64,000 nucleotides of DNA from Arthrobacter subterraneus. GTDB taxonomy: Bacteria; Actinomycetota; Actinomycetes; Actinomycetales; Micrococcaceae. Positions within the stretch are counted from its first letter, which is position 1. Each line of letters opens with the position of its first letter. Both the position numbers and the translations under genes were made by a program. Positions 47,464 to 56,136 of the stretch are shown piece by piece. Location of the stretch: NCBI RefSeq assembly GCF_900099735.1, contig NZ_FNDT01000001.1, positions 551,722-615,721 on the forward strand, in the 5' to 3' direction. Below the pieces are notes generated by a model, which saw only the letters and a list, made by a program, of their open reading frames with translations, searched no databases and was not told the DNA's origin.

Positions 47464-47840
47464 TCGACTCGCAGGCCCTGCTCTTCGCGATGGCCAGTCC
47501 GCGCTCTCTCTCAGCCAAGGCGCGCCGGATCATCAGCAGCATGGATGAGACACTGTATGCCTCCGCCGCGACCGCCTACGAACTCGCGTACAAGTTCCGC
47601 AAGGGGAAACTTCCCGGCCTGGACAAGGTCTTCGTGGGCTACGAGCACCATGTCCGGCGGGTGGCTCCGCTGACCATCCCCATTACCTCCGAGCACGCGC
47701 TCACCGCCGCGTCACTGGACTGGCACCACGGCGATCCCTTCGACCGACTGATTGCTGCGCAGGCCCTGATAGAGGGTGCCACGGTCATTACCAGCGATGC
47801 CGCAATGCAGGGCTTCGAGCCCCTCAGCACTCTCTGGTGA
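47442..47840 (+). CDS. PIN-domain toxin (VapC-like)
   Basis: A 132-residue putative ribonuclease. The PIN acidic residues are all present: Asp 9 (YLIDSQ), Glu 47 (AYELAYK), Asp 98 and Asp 101 (GDPFDR) and Asp 119 (TSDAAM). The GTG start lies inside the antitoxin gene. Phd-type antitoxin with PIN toxin is a common hybrid TA pairing. The cognate RNA target cannot be read from the sequence. The pair lies between a phosphatase gene and a LysE exporter gene. Confidence 0.9.
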   Translation: MGATAYLIDSQALLFAMASPRSLSAKARRIISSMDETLYASAATAYELAYKFRKGKLPGLDKVFVGYEHHVRRVAPLTIPITSEHALTAASLDWHHGDPFDRLIAAQALIEGATVITSDAAMQGFEPLSTLW

Positions 47841-47892
47841 TCAACACGGATGCCCGGCGCGGCAGACTTCCCGCCGCCCCTAAGATTGTTCA

Positions 47893-48510
47893 GTGACTCT
47901 TTCGCTTTGGCTGGCACTGGTCGGTGCCCAGGCGCTCATCAGCTTTACCCCCGGAGCCGGTGCCGTGAACACTATGAGCAACGCGCTCACGGTGGGTTTC
48001 CGCCGTTCCATGTGGGGCATCCTCGGCCAGCAGACGGCGCTGCTCGTACATATCGCCGTTGTGGCCGCCGGGGTAGGCCTGCTGGTGGCCGGGTCACCGG
48101 TGGCGTTCAATATCATCCGGTATGCGGGCGCCGCCTACTTGGTCTACCTCGGGATCCGGAAATTCCTGGAGCCTCCCGTGCCGGCTGAGCAGGCTGCCAC
48201 CCTCTACGCGGAAGGCGCCGCCTCGATGTTCCGCCGGGGCCTCTGGGTGAACCTGCTCAACCCCAAGGCCATCGTGTTCTTCCTCGCCTTCATCCCCCAG
48301 TTCATCCGCCCCGACCAGGAGTTCCTGGGCCAGTACGGCGTGCTGGCGGGGACCGTCGTCGTCATCGATGTCATGGTGATGTGGCTGTTTTTCGCCGCCG
48401 CGGCGCGCTCGTTCAGCCGGTTCACCAGCGGGCCGCGCGGACAACGCCTGCTCAACCGCATCTTCGGCAGTCTCTTCGTTGCCGTGGGCGCTCTGCTGGC
48501 CTTCGCCTGA
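47893..48510 (+). CDS. LysE/RhtB-family amino-acid exporter
   Basis: A 205-residue membrane protein with about six helices. The family start SFTPGAGAVNTMSNAL and the central RYAGAAYLVYLGIRKF and NLLNPKAIVFFLAFIPQF are diagnostic of LysE/RhtB exporters, which pump out basic amino acids, homoserine or homoserine lactone. GTG start. It ends 3 bp before pabB. Substrate is unknown. Confidence 0.92.
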   Translation: MTLSLWLALVGAQALISFTPGAGAVNTMSNALTVGFRRSMWGILGQQTALLVHIAVVAAGVGLLVAGSPVAFNIIRYAGAAYLVYLGIRKFLEPPVPAEQAATLYAEGAASMFRRGLWVNLLNPKAIVFFLAFIPQFIRPDQEFLGQYGVLAGTVVVIDVMVMWLFFAAAARSFSRFTSGPRGQRLLNRIFGSLFVAVGALLAFA

Positions 48511-48513
48511 CCC

Positions 48514-50553
48514 ATGGCACACAAGCCAGCCAACGCCGTCGTCCCGCTGCTGATTGCCGTGGACGGCCGTTCCGGCGCCGGCAAGACAACCCTTGCCGTA
48601 GAACTGGCTGCGCTCCTGCGCGAACACCATACCGTCAGCCTGTTCCACCTCGAGGACATCTACCCCGGCTGGGACGGCCTCGCCGACGGCCTGGAACGGT
48701 ATGTCCGGAGCGTGCTGACTCCGCTTGCCGCCGGGGAGCCAGCCCGATGGACAGCCTGGGACTGGTCCGCGAACGACGACGGCGCCGCCCGCCTCACGCA
48801 GCCCGCCGACATTGTGGTGGTCGAGGGAGTCGGTGCGGCCTGCTCCGCCGCCCGTGACCTCCTCGATGTGGTGATCTGGATCGACGCCGACGACGACCTG
48901 CGCCGGACCAGCGCCCTGGCCCGCGACGGCGACACCTACGCACCATTCTGGCAGCGCTGGTCTGACCAGGAAGACCGCTGGCTGGCGTCCGACCGGCCCG
49001 CAGATCATGCCGACCTCCTCGTCCAGGGCCATCGGGGGAACGCCGTCCCGGATCAGCTCCGCCGTGCGCTGACCGGCCTGCCGCAGTGCGAGTCGTTGAT
49101 GTCAATGGAACGGGCTGCGCGGCGCGGGCTCACCCTTCAGGTCGAGATGCTCCACGCTTTACCGGGCGCTGAAGCGGTATTCCGCGAGCTCTACGCCGGC
49201 TCGGGGTCCGCTGCCTGGCTGGACAGCTCCGCCGCCGAAGATCCCCAGGGCAGAAGCCGGTTCTCCATCCTCGCCGATGACGGCGGCCGGTACGGGCAGC
49301 TTGCCCAGCATTCCGGCGGGACTACCCTCGTCACCAGCGGCCCGGTCACCGCGCGCATGGCCGGTCCGTTCTTCCGCTGGCTCGACGGGGTCTGGGGCCG
49401 GCGTGCCGTCCGGTCGCCCGATATCTATCCCGGGCCGTTTGCCCTCGGCTGGCTCGGTTACCTGGGCTACGAGCTGAAGCGCGAAACCGGCGGCCGCACT
49501 GATATGCCTTCCCCGGTGCCGGATGCCTCACTGCTCTTCGCGGGCCGTGCCGTTGTCCTCGATCACCGGGAGAAGCGCACCTACCTGCTCACCCTGCGCG
49601 ACGGCTTCCGCGACGATGACGCCGATGCCTGGCTGGACCGTGCACGCGCCGTGATTCTGTCCGGCGGCCGTCCCGCTGCGCCGGCCGCTTCCCTGCCGGC
49701 CCCACGCTTTACCGCTCGGGATACGAGGGAGCAGTACCTGAGGAACATCCGTTCGGCAGCGGCCGAGATTGCGGACGGCAATTCCTACGAGGTCTGCCTG
49801 ACCACAGCGCTGACGGCCCGCGAAGACACCGGGCTGGACCCGCTCGAGGCCTACCTCGCACTCCGCCGGTCCAATCCGGCGCCCTTTGCCCACTTCCTCG
49901 CGTTCCCCGGGCTTGCGGTTGCGAGCACCTCCCCGGAACGGTTCCTCCGGCTCGATTCAACCGGTGGAATGCGCGCCGAACCGATCAAGGGAACCCGGCG
50001 CCGGTCCCCGGACCCCGGCAAGGACGCCGCCCTGCAGGAAGACCTGCGCACCAGCACCAAGGACCGCGCGGAAAACATCATGATCGTGGATCTCCTGCGC
50101 AACGACCTCTCCCATCTGGCGATCCCCGGCACCGTGACGGTGAGCCGCCTGTGTGACATCGAAACGTACGCGACCGTCCATCAGATGGTGAGTACCATCG
50201 ACGCCCGGCTACGCCCCGGGTCCTCCCGTGCCGAGGCCATTGCCGCCGCGTTCCCTGCCGGTTCGATGACCGGCGCGCCAAAAATCAGCACCATGGCGAT
50301 CCTCGACCGGCTCGAGGGTGCCCCCCGCGGCATCTATTCCGGCGCGGCCGGCTACTTTTCACTCGATGGGGCGGCGGACCTCGCCGTCGTCATCCGCACC
50401 CTCGTGCTGGAGGACGACGACGGCGGCACCCGCCTCACGCTCGGCGTGGGCGGTGCGATTACCGCCGATTCCGATCCTGCCGACGAGTGGGAGGAAGTGC
50501 GGACAAAGGCTTTCGGCGTGCTGTCGGCGCTCGGAACGGCGTTCCCGGACTGA
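48514..50553 (+). CDS. pabB: Aminodeoxychorismate synthase component I with fused P-loop kinase-like domain
   Basis: A 679-residue fusion. Residues 1-190 form a nucleoside/uridine-kinase-like P-loop domain with Walker A GRSGAGKT (18-25), VVVEGVGAACS as probable Walker B region, and a lid with RTSALARDGD. Residues ~200-679 are the chorismate-binding (PabB) domain: FLAFPGLAVASTSPERFL, PIKGT with the catalytic Lys near residue 492, IMIVDLLRNDL and AAFPAGSMTGAPK. PabB makes 4-amino-4-deoxychorismate for folate. The pabC-type lyase lies downstream. Role of the kinase-like domain is unknown. Confidence 0.92.
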   Translation: MAHKPANAVVPLLIAVDGRSGAGKTTLAVELAALLREHHTVSLFHLEDIYPGWDGLADGLERYVRSVLTPLAAGEPARWTAWDWSANDDGAARLTQPADIVVVEGVGAACSAARDLLDVVIWIDADDDLRRTSALARDGDTYAPFWQRWSDQEDRWLASDRPADHADLLVQGHRGNAVPDQLRRALTGLPQCESLMSMERAARRGLTLQVEMLHALPGAEAVFRELYAGSGSAAWLDSSAAEDPQGRSRFSILADDGGRYGQLAQHSGGTTLVTSGPVTARMAGPFFRWLDGVWGRRAVRSPDIYPGPFALGWLGYLGYELKRETGGRTDMPSPVPDASLLFAGRAVVLDHREKRTYLLTLRDGFRDDDADAWLDRARAVILSGGRPAAPAASLPAPRFTARDTREQYLRNIRSAAAEIADGNSYEVCLTTALTAREDTGLDPLEAYLALRRSNPAPFAHFLAFPGLAVASTSPERFLRLDSTGGMRAEPIKGTRRRSPDPGKDAALQEDLRTSTKDRAENIMIVDLLRNDLSHLAIPGTVTVSRLCDIETYATVHQMVSTIDARLRPGSSRAEAIAAAFPAGSMTGAPKISTMAILDRLEGAPRGIYSGAAGYFSLDGAADLAVVIRTLVLEDDDGGTRLTLGVGGAITADSDPADEWEEVRTKAFGVLSALGTAFPD

Positions 50554-50556
50554 CGT

Positions 50557-50708
50557 CCCACGCCTCGCTTCGCTCACCGCGGGGCCCTCGGTCGCTAGCG
50601 CCTACCGCCCTCCCACGCCTCGCTTCGCTCGCCGCGGGGCCCTCGGTCGCTAGCGCCTACCGCCCTCCCACGCCTCGCTTCGCTCACCGCGGGGCCCTCG
50701 GTCGCTAG
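50557..50708. repeat. Three tandem copies of a 55-bp repeat between pabB and pabC
   Basis: Copies begin at 50557, 50612 and 50667; the last is truncated at about 50708. They are nearly identical (one A/G difference seen). The unit contains GCCTCGCTTCGCTC and GGGGCCCTCGGTCGCTAG, which can form short hairpins. The array fills the whole pabB-pabC gap and begins 4 bp after the pabB stop. No homology to CRISPR or to the hairpin families elsewhere. Confidence 0.9.
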
Positions 50709-50718
50709 GCTTGGGCGC

Positions 50719-51573
50719 ATGACTGTTCTGGTGTTCCTGGATCCCGACTACCCCGACGGACGGATCGCTGACGCGTCCCAGCCCCAGCTCAAGGTCACGG
50801 ACACGGGAGTCACGCGCGGAGACGGGATTTTCGAGACCATGCTTGCCGTCAGCGGCACACCGCGGAAGCTCCGGGCGCACCTGGCCCGGCTGGCGACGTC
50901 CGCCGAGGCGATGGAACTGGACGTCCCGGCGTCGGACGTCTGGGAACGTGCCATCTCCACCGCACTGACGGTAACCGACGACGACGGCGACCTGGTGGTC
51001 AAGCTCGTGGCTACCCGCGGGGAAGAGGGAGCGGGCGCGACCGCCTGGGTGCTGGTCTCTCCCGTGCCTGGGGGCCTGCGCGGGCGGCGCCTGGCCGTCC
51101 TCCTGCTTGACCGCGGGTACGACAGCACTGTGGGACAGCGCGCGCCGTGGCTGCTGATGGGGGCTAAAACTCTCTCCTACGCCGTGAATATGGCAGCCCT
51201 GCGCCATGCACGGTCCCACGGCGCCGACGACGTCATCTTCACCTCATCCGATGGGAAGGTGCTGGAGGGCCCTACGTCGACCGTCCTGATCGCCCGCGTC
51301 CGCGACGGCGTCAAGCACCTCATCACGCCGCAGCTGGAAAGCGGGATCCTGCCCGGCACCTCGCAGGGCGCGCTGTTCACCGCTGCCCGCAGCGCCGGCT
51401 GGGAACTCGGCTATGGACCGCTGGTGCCAGCGGATCTCTTCGCCTCCGACGGCGTCTGGCTGATTTCCAGCGTCCGTTTGCTCGCCGAGGTGGAGTCGAT
51501 CGACGGCAAGCCCGTGACAGTCTCGCCGGAGCTTACGGCCGAGCTGGGTGCGCTCGTCGACTCGGTGTCCTAG
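50719..51573 (+). CDS. pabC: Aminotransferase class IV (4-amino-4-deoxychorismate lyase)
   Basis: A 284-residue PLP enzyme of fold type IV. The catalytic lysine is in LLMGAKTLSYAVNMAALRHA (about residue 154), and the phosphate-binding/substrate motifs GDGIFET and EGPTSTVLI are present. Linked to pabB, it most likely releases pyruvate from aminodeoxychorismate to give p-aminobenzoate; D-amino acid transaminase is an alternative class IV role. The ATG lies 10 bp after the tandem repeat. Confidence 0.88.
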   Translation: MTVLVFLDPDYPDGRIADASQPQLKVTDTGVTRGDGIFETMLAVSGTPRKLRAHLARLATSAEAMELDVPASDVWERAISTALTVTDDDGDLVVKLVATRGEEGAGATAWVLVSPVPGGLRGRRLAVLLLDRGYDSTVGQRAPWLLMGAKTLSYAVNMAALRHARSHGADDVIFTSSDGKVLEGPTSTVLIARVRDGVKHLITPQLESGILPGTSQGALFTAARSAGWELGYGPLVPADLFASDGVWLISSVRLLAEVESIDGKPVTVSPELTAELGALVDSVS

Positions 51574-51684
51574 CTCTTCGTCCCAAGCACGTCCGGGAGG
51601 ACCAGGCGTTACCGCAGCTTCAGGCGTTACCGCACGTTACGGCTCGGCGTGGCAGCGGGGGCGCCGCCGGTGCTACGTTTCAGT

Positions 51685-51805
51685 CCGGAGTAACGAGCGC
51701 CAGCGCCAAGCCCTGACTTGCTGGCCGGCAACCCTCTTTCACGGCGGGGTGCCTCAGGTGACTACTCGGCACACCGATCAGGATCCACGATCACCAGCGT
51801 GCACA
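51685..51805 (+). promoter_or_regulatory. SAM riboswitch (SAM-I/IV clan, likely SAM-IV)
   Basis: The leader of the rhodanese-metZ pair contains the conserved pieces GCCAGCGCCAAGCCCTGACT, GCTGGCCGGCAACCCTC and GGCGGGGTGCCTCAGGTGA. A closing P1 pairs GAGTA (51688) with TACTC (51773). Core arrangement is that of actinobacterial SAM-IV elements. Genes downstream make methionine precursors, as expected. 3' limit is approximate. Confidence 0.85.
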
Positions 51806-51820
51806 GCGTGAGGAGACACA

Positions 51821-52363
51821 GTGTCACAGCATTCCATTCCCCATTCCCATCCCGCCGACGGCTATGCCGGCAACATCACACCCCGCGAAGCGGTGGAGCG
51901 GGTGAGCAAGGGCGCCGTCCTCGTGGACGTCCGCACGGTGGAGGAGTGGCGCAGCGTCGGTGTCCCCGACCTCACCGACGCCGGCACGGTGCCGCTCTTC
52001 CTTGAATGGAACCGTTCCGACGGCTCCCGCAATGTCTCCTTCCTCAACCAGTTGAACGGCCTCAAGGGCAGGGAACTGCTGTTCCTGTGCCGCTCCGGCG
52101 TCCGTTCGGTTGCTGCCGCACAGAGCGCCGCGGCTGCCGGTCACACGGCGTTCAACGTGCTGCACGGTTTTGAGGCCGACGGCGGCTGGCGCTCCAGCGG
52201 CCTCGCCACCGCTGTGCACTCAGAAACCGCAGTGCACTCAGAAACCGCAGTGCACTCAGAAACCGCCACGGGCCCAGAAACCAGCGCTTCTGAAGCGAAC
52301 CCAGGTACCGCCGGGCGCGGCTCTGACCAGCCGACGGACAGCCACGGCCACGCCGGTGAGTGA
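51821..52363 (+). CDS. Rhodanese-like sulfurtransferase
   Basis: A 180-residue protein. The rhodanese domain (about 18-128) has AVLVDVRTVEEW and active-site Cys in FLCRSGVRSVAA. After it comes a low-complexity tail with three AVHSET repeats encoded by 18-bp DNA repeats. GTG start preceded by GAGGAG. It directly follows a SAM riboswitch and overlaps metZ by 8 bp, so it probably supplies or channels sulfur (persulfide) for homocysteine formation by MetZ. This functional link is inference from co-regulation. Confidence 0.9.
   Translation: MSQHSIPHSHPADGYAGNITPREAVERVSKGAVLVDVRTVEEWRSVGVPDLTDAGTVPLFLEWNRSDGSRNVSFLNQLNGLKGRELLFLCRSGVRSVAAAQSAAAAGHTAFNVLHGFEADGGWRSSGLATAVHSETAVHSETAVHSETATGPETSASEANPGTAGRGSDQPTDSHGHAGE
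52211..52264. repeat. Three 18-bp in-frame repeats in the rhodanese tail
   Basis: GC(T/A)GTGCACTCAGAAACC occurs three times in a row (52211, 52229, 52247), encoding AVHSET three times. The second and third are identical. Likely product of replication slippage; copy number could vary between strains. Confidence 0.9.
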
Positions 52364-53639
52364 GCCGACGCCGTCGTCGTTCTCCCCGGCAGCCGGCCGC
52401 GAACCCATCGCCGGCAACGGGGGATACCCCCGCATTCAACGGCCGGACGACGACGTCGCCGGCTGGTCGCCGGACACGCTGGCGGTTCGCGGCGGGCTGG
52501 CCCGGTCAAACTTCGAGGAAACCTCCGAGGCTCTCTTCCTGAACTCGGGTTTTGTCTATTCCTCCGCGGCGGCGGCGGAGGCCGCGTTCACCGGGGACGT
52601 CGACCGCTTCGTCTACTCCCGGTACGGCAACCCCACCGTCGCCATGTTCCAGGAACGCCTGCGGCTGCTGGAAGGCGCTGAAGCGTGCTTCGCCACTGCG
52701 AGCGGCATGTCCGCAGTCTTCACCGCTTTGGGTGCACTTCTGGCTGCCGGCGACCGGGTGGTCGCATCCCGGAGTCTCTTCGGTTCCTGCTTTGTGATCC
52801 TCAACGAAATCCTGCCGCGCTGGGGTGTGGAGACGGTCTTTGTGGACGGCTGGGACCTTTCGCAGTGGGAGGAGGCGCTCAGCGTCCCCACCACGGCTGT
52901 GTTCTTCGAGTCACCGTCCAACCCGATGCAGGAGATCGTGGACATTGGCGGGGTCGTGAAACTGGGCCACGCGGCCGGTGCGCAGGTTGTGGTCGACAAT
53001 GTCTTCGCCACACCGCTGCTGCAGCGGTGCACCGATCTGGGCGCCGACGTCGTCGTTTATTCCGGCACCAAGCACATGGACGGCCAGGGCAGGGTGCTGG
53101 GCGGAGCGATCCTCGGGCGCCGGGAATTCATCGAGGGCCCGGTCAAAACGCTCATGCGGCACACCGGCCCGGCTCTGTCATCCTTCAACGCGTGGACCCT
53201 GCTCAAGGGGCTGGAGACCATGTCGCTGCGGGTGAACCACGCGTCCTCCTCGGCGCTGACGCTGGCCAGGTGGCTTGAGGCGCAGCCGGCGGTGAGCTGG
53301 GTACGGTACCCGCTACTGGAATCGCACCCGCAGTTCGATCTCGCTGCCGCGCAGATGACCGCCGGGGGAACAGTGGTGACCTTCGAACTGGATGCGCCCG
53401 CGGACAGGGGCAAGGAACACGCCTTCGCGCTCCTCGACGCCCTTGAGATCATCGACATCTCGAACAACCTGGGCGATTCGAAGACGCTGATCACCCACCC
53501 CGCAACCACAACCCACCGCGCCATGGGCCCCGACGGGCGTGCGGCGATTGGCCTGTCCGACGGCGTCGTGCGGCTTTCGGTGGGCCTTGAGGATGTGAGC
53601 GACCTGCAGTCCGACCTCCGAAAGGCGCTTGCTTCCTGA
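52356..53639 (+). CDS. metZ: O-succinylhomoserine sulfhydrylase
   Basis: A 427-residue PLP enzyme of the Cys/Met metabolism family. The PLP-binding lysine is in VVYSGTKHMDGQGR, and the active-site tyrosine pattern FVYSRYGNPT is present. MetZ makes homocysteine from activated homoserine and sulfide. The GTG at 52356 overlaps the rhodanese stop by 8 bp and gives the usual N-terminal length; a longer frame would run through the rhodanese gene. Regulated by the SAM riboswitch. The acyl donor (succinyl or acetyl) cannot be told from sequence alone. Confidence 0.92.
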   Translation: MSEPTPSSFSPAAGREPIAGNGGYPRIQRPDDDVAGWSPDTLAVRGGLARSNFEETSEALFLNSGFVYSSAAAAEAAFTGDVDRFVYSRYGNPTVAMFQERLRLLEGAEACFATASGMSAVFTALGALLAAGDRVVASRSLFGSCFVILNEILPRWGVETVFVDGWDLSQWEEALSVPTTAVFFESPSNPMQEIVDIGGVVKLGHAAGAQVVVDNVFATPLLQRCTDLGADVVVYSGTKHMDGQGRVLGGAILGRREFIEGPVKTLMRHTGPALSSFNAWTLLKGLETMSLRVNHASSSALTLARWLEAQPAVSWVRYPLLESHPQFDLAAAQMTAGGTVVTFELDAPADRGKEHAFALLDALEIIDISNNLGDSKTLITHPATTTHRAMGPDGRAAIGLSDGVVRLSVGLEDVSDLQSDLRKALAS

Positions 53640-53818
53640 CCCGTAGGAGGTTCGGGGTTCCGTCGGGTAAGGAAAACGATCGTCCAAGGTTTCTCCAAGC
53701 ACCCAGGAGCATCCTTGTCAGCTGAGACCACATCGAGAACGGAGTCTGGGGCAGGCGTCTGATACGCCTCCCGATGCGCGTCCCGCCAAGAGAAAATCTT
53801 TGGAAAGGGATGGCAGCA

Positions 53819-55420
53819 ATGTCTATCAGCAGGCGCAATTTTCTTGCGATGGGTGGTTTCGGCGCGCTCGCCGCCGCAACTCTCACCGCTCCTCTCTCCT
53901 CCATCAGTGCCAAGTCCGCACCGGTTCTGGACGGCTCGAAACTGAAGCCGTACCTCCTTGCATTCACGCGGCCGCCGTTCCTGGCCCCGTACCGGACCGG
54001 CATCAATCCCCTCGACGGAAAGCCACAGAATTTCTACCGGATCACGCAGCAGGCCGCAGTAGCGTCCCTGGTACCCGGGCTGAAAACCCGGATCCTCGGG
54101 TATAACGGGATCTTCCCCGGCCCCACCATCAGCATCAACCAGGGCACCCACGCCGTAGTGACCATGCGGAACCAGCTTCCCCAGTCGCACCCGGACTTCG
54201 GCACACCGCTGGCGACCTCCACGCACCTCCACGGATCGGCATCGCTGCCGCAGTACGACGGCTATGCCTCCGACACCACGCTTCCCGGGTTCCGGAAGGA
54301 CTACCTCTACCCCAATTTCCAGCCGGCCCGGACACTCTGGTACCACGACCACGGCGTCCACTACACGGCGCAGAACGCGTATTCCGGGCTGGTCGCGATG
54401 TACCAGATCCACGACCCGGTGGAGCGGGCGCTCCTCCCCCAGGGCGAGTTCGACGTGCCTCTCATGGTGAGCGACATCCAGCTCCGCGCGGACGGAAACC
54501 CCTACTACGATGACCGCGGGCACAGCGGTCTGTGGGGTGACATCAACCTGGTGAACGGGGTGCCCTGGCCTGTCATGAAGGTCAAGCGCCGGATCTACCG
54601 CTTCCGTGTGCTGGTCTGCGGAATCTCACGCGCTTTCAAATTCAGGCTCAGCACCGGAGAGCCGTTGACCGTTGTTGCGACCGACGGAGGGCTCACGCCC
54701 CGGGCGATTCCTGTGGGGCAGTACCGGCACGCGAATTCGGAGCGCTACGAGGTCCTGATCGACTTCTCCCGCTACCGCGCCGGCCAACGGGTCGAGCTGC
54801 AGAACCTGCCGCTGGACAACAACACCGAGTACGGCAACACCAGGCGCGTCATGGCGTTCGACGTCACGGATGACGCGTTTGACCGGAACGATCCCACAGC
54901 GCTCAGGCTTCCCACCGTGCTCGCCAACAGCGAGCCCATGACCCTCACCCGTGCCATGGCGAAGACCACGCGACGGCTCCGCGTCGAGCGCCAGAACGGG
55001 GATTGGAAGATCAACGGGAAGAGCTGGGCGGATGTCATCGCCAGCAACTTCCAGTGGGCCGTGGCCAACCCCGGCGTGAACGACGTCGAGATCTGGGAGA
55101 TCGAGAACAAGTCCGGCGGATGGTTCCATCCCCTGCACATCCACCTTGTTGACTTTCACATCATCAGCCGGAACGGACAGCGGGCGTTCAGCTACGAGGA
55201 GGGGCCCAAGGACGTCATGTATGTCGGCGAGAACGAGACGGTCCAGGCGATCATGCGCTTCACACCGCACAAGGGCCGCTACATGGTTCACTGCCACAAC
55301 CTGCCCCACGAGGACCATGACATGATGCTGCAGTTCCGGGTTGGTCTGAAGGAGGGCGAGGCGGATCCCAATGATCCCATCACGTCCGCCCGCCCCGTCT
55401 GGGATGCCCCTGCCGCATAG
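53819..55420 (+). CDS. Tat-exported multicopper oxidase (CotA/bilirubin-oxidase type)
   Basis: A 533-residue secreted laccase-like enzyme. The Tat signal SISRRNFLAMGGFGAL is at the N-terminus. All four copper motifs are intact: HLHG, WYHDHG, HPLHIHL and HCHNLPHEDHDMM, with an axial Met. Three cupredoxin domains fit the length. ATG 53819 has GGAAAGGG at an acceptable spacing; an ATG 9 bp earlier is less likely. It would oxidise phenols, bilirubin or metals such as Mn/Cu outside the cell. The following lipoprotein and ECF sigma factor may form part of the same envelope-redox region, but direct regulation is not shown. Confidence 0.92.
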   Translation: MSISRRNFLAMGGFGALAAATLTAPLSSISAKSAPVLDGSKLKPYLLAFTRPPFLAPYRTGINPLDGKPQNFYRITQQAAVASLVPGLKTRILGYNGIFPGPTISINQGTHAVVTMRNQLPQSHPDFGTPLATSTHLHGSASLPQYDGYASDTTLPGFRKDYLYPNFQPARTLWYHDHGVHYTAQNAYSGLVAMYQIHDPVERALLPQGEFDVPLMVSDIQLRADGNPYYDDRGHSGLWGDINLVNGVPWPVMKVKRRIYRFRVLVCGISRAFKFRLSTGEPLTVVATDGGLTPRAIPVGQYRHANSERYEVLIDFSRYRAGQRVELQNLPLDNNTEYGNTRRVMAFDVTDDAFDRNDPTALRLPTVLANSEPMTLTRAMAKTTRRLRVERQNGDWKINGKSWADVIASNFQWAVANPGVNDVEIWEIENKSGGWFHPLHIHLVDFHIISRNGQRAFSYEEGPKDVMYVGENETVQAIMRFTPHKGRYMVHCHNLPHEDHDMMLQFRVGLKEGEADPNDPITSARPVWDAPAA

Positions 55421-55461
55421 ATGCTCCAAGCTGGGATTCACCTGTGAGTTCGCCTGACCGT

Positions 55462-55488
55462 TGAACCATCAGGGGCGGTCGGTGCGTC
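55462..55488 (+). promoter_or_regulatory. Candidate ECF sigma promoter of the secreted-repeat lipoprotein
   Basis: TGAACC at 55462, 17 bp, then CGTC at 55485. This resembles mycobacterial SigL-type promoters (TGAACC-N16-18-CGT). The gene starts 73 bp downstream, and an ECF sigma gene lies convergently next door. Pattern only; no such site was found before the sigma gene itself. Confidence 0.4.
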
Positions 55489-55560
55489 TTCCCAGCAGAG
55501 GGGTCGAGTGGCCACTCCCATCCCCCGGGTGTCCAGGGGGTGATTACGGGAGGAATCAAG

Positions 55561-56118
55561 ATGAGTAAAGCAATGCGCGTCCTGTTCGCCATCCTCGCCA
55601 TCTGCCTGCTGGCGCTGACCGGCTGTGGCGGGTCTGGCGAGACCGAGGCGCCACCGGCCGAGGAAACGGCGGCGGAGGAACCGGCAAGCGAGGAACCGGC
55701 GAGCGAGGAACCCACCGAGGGTGAATCCGAGGAACCGACGGAGGGTGCCGCCGGCGGCGGGACCGTCGGAACGCCGCTCGCTGTGGCTGAAACCGACCTG
55801 GGCGAGATCGTCGTCGACGCCGAGGGAATGGTCGTCTACTACTTCACCAATGACGAGCCGGATTCAGGGGTGAGCGCCTGCGAGGGCGGTTGCCTTGAGG
55901 CCTGGCCGCCGGTGCTGAGTGACAGCGAGACCCCCGAGGCTGAGGGCGTTACCGGAGAACTGGGCACGATCGAAACCCCGGACGGTGAACTCCAGGTCAC
56001 CATTAACGGCATGCCGATCTACTACTTCGCCGAGGATGAGGCCCCGGGCGACACCAACGGCCAGGGCGTGAACGAGGTCTGGTACGTGGTGGCACCTGAC
56101 GGCACCATGATCCAGTAA
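55561..56118 (+). CDS. Secreted-repeat lipoprotein (Lipoprotein_15/COG4315)
   Basis: A 185-residue lipoprotein. Signal peptide with lipobox LTGC, then an acidic low-complexity linker (repeats of EEPAS and EEPTE), then two copies of the secreted-repeat domain: VVDAEGMVVYYFTNDEPDSG with CEGGCLEAWPPVL, and a second around MPIYYFAEDEAPGD. The family is often found near redox and heme proteins but has no established function. ATG 55561 has GGGAGGAA just before it. Next to a convergent ECF sigma factor, which may control it. Confidence 0.9.
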   Translation: MSKAMRVLFAILAICLLALTGCGGSGETEAPPAEETAAEEPASEEPASEEPTEGESEEPTEGAAGGGTVGTPLAVAETDLGEIVVDAEGMVVYYFTNDEPDSGVSACEGGCLEAWPPVLSDSETPEAEGVTGELGTIETPDGELQVTINGMPIYYFAEDEAPGDTNGQGVNEVWYVVAPDGTMIQ

Positions 56119-56136
56119 GCCGCGCACTGAGCTGAG

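Noticed and set aside
50557-50708. CRISPR array
   Set aside because: Repeats are directly abutting without variable spacers and no cas genes are present.
53057-54523. 488-codon open frame opposite metZ and the multicopper oxidase
   Set aside because: Same reason; crosses two real genes and an intergenic region.
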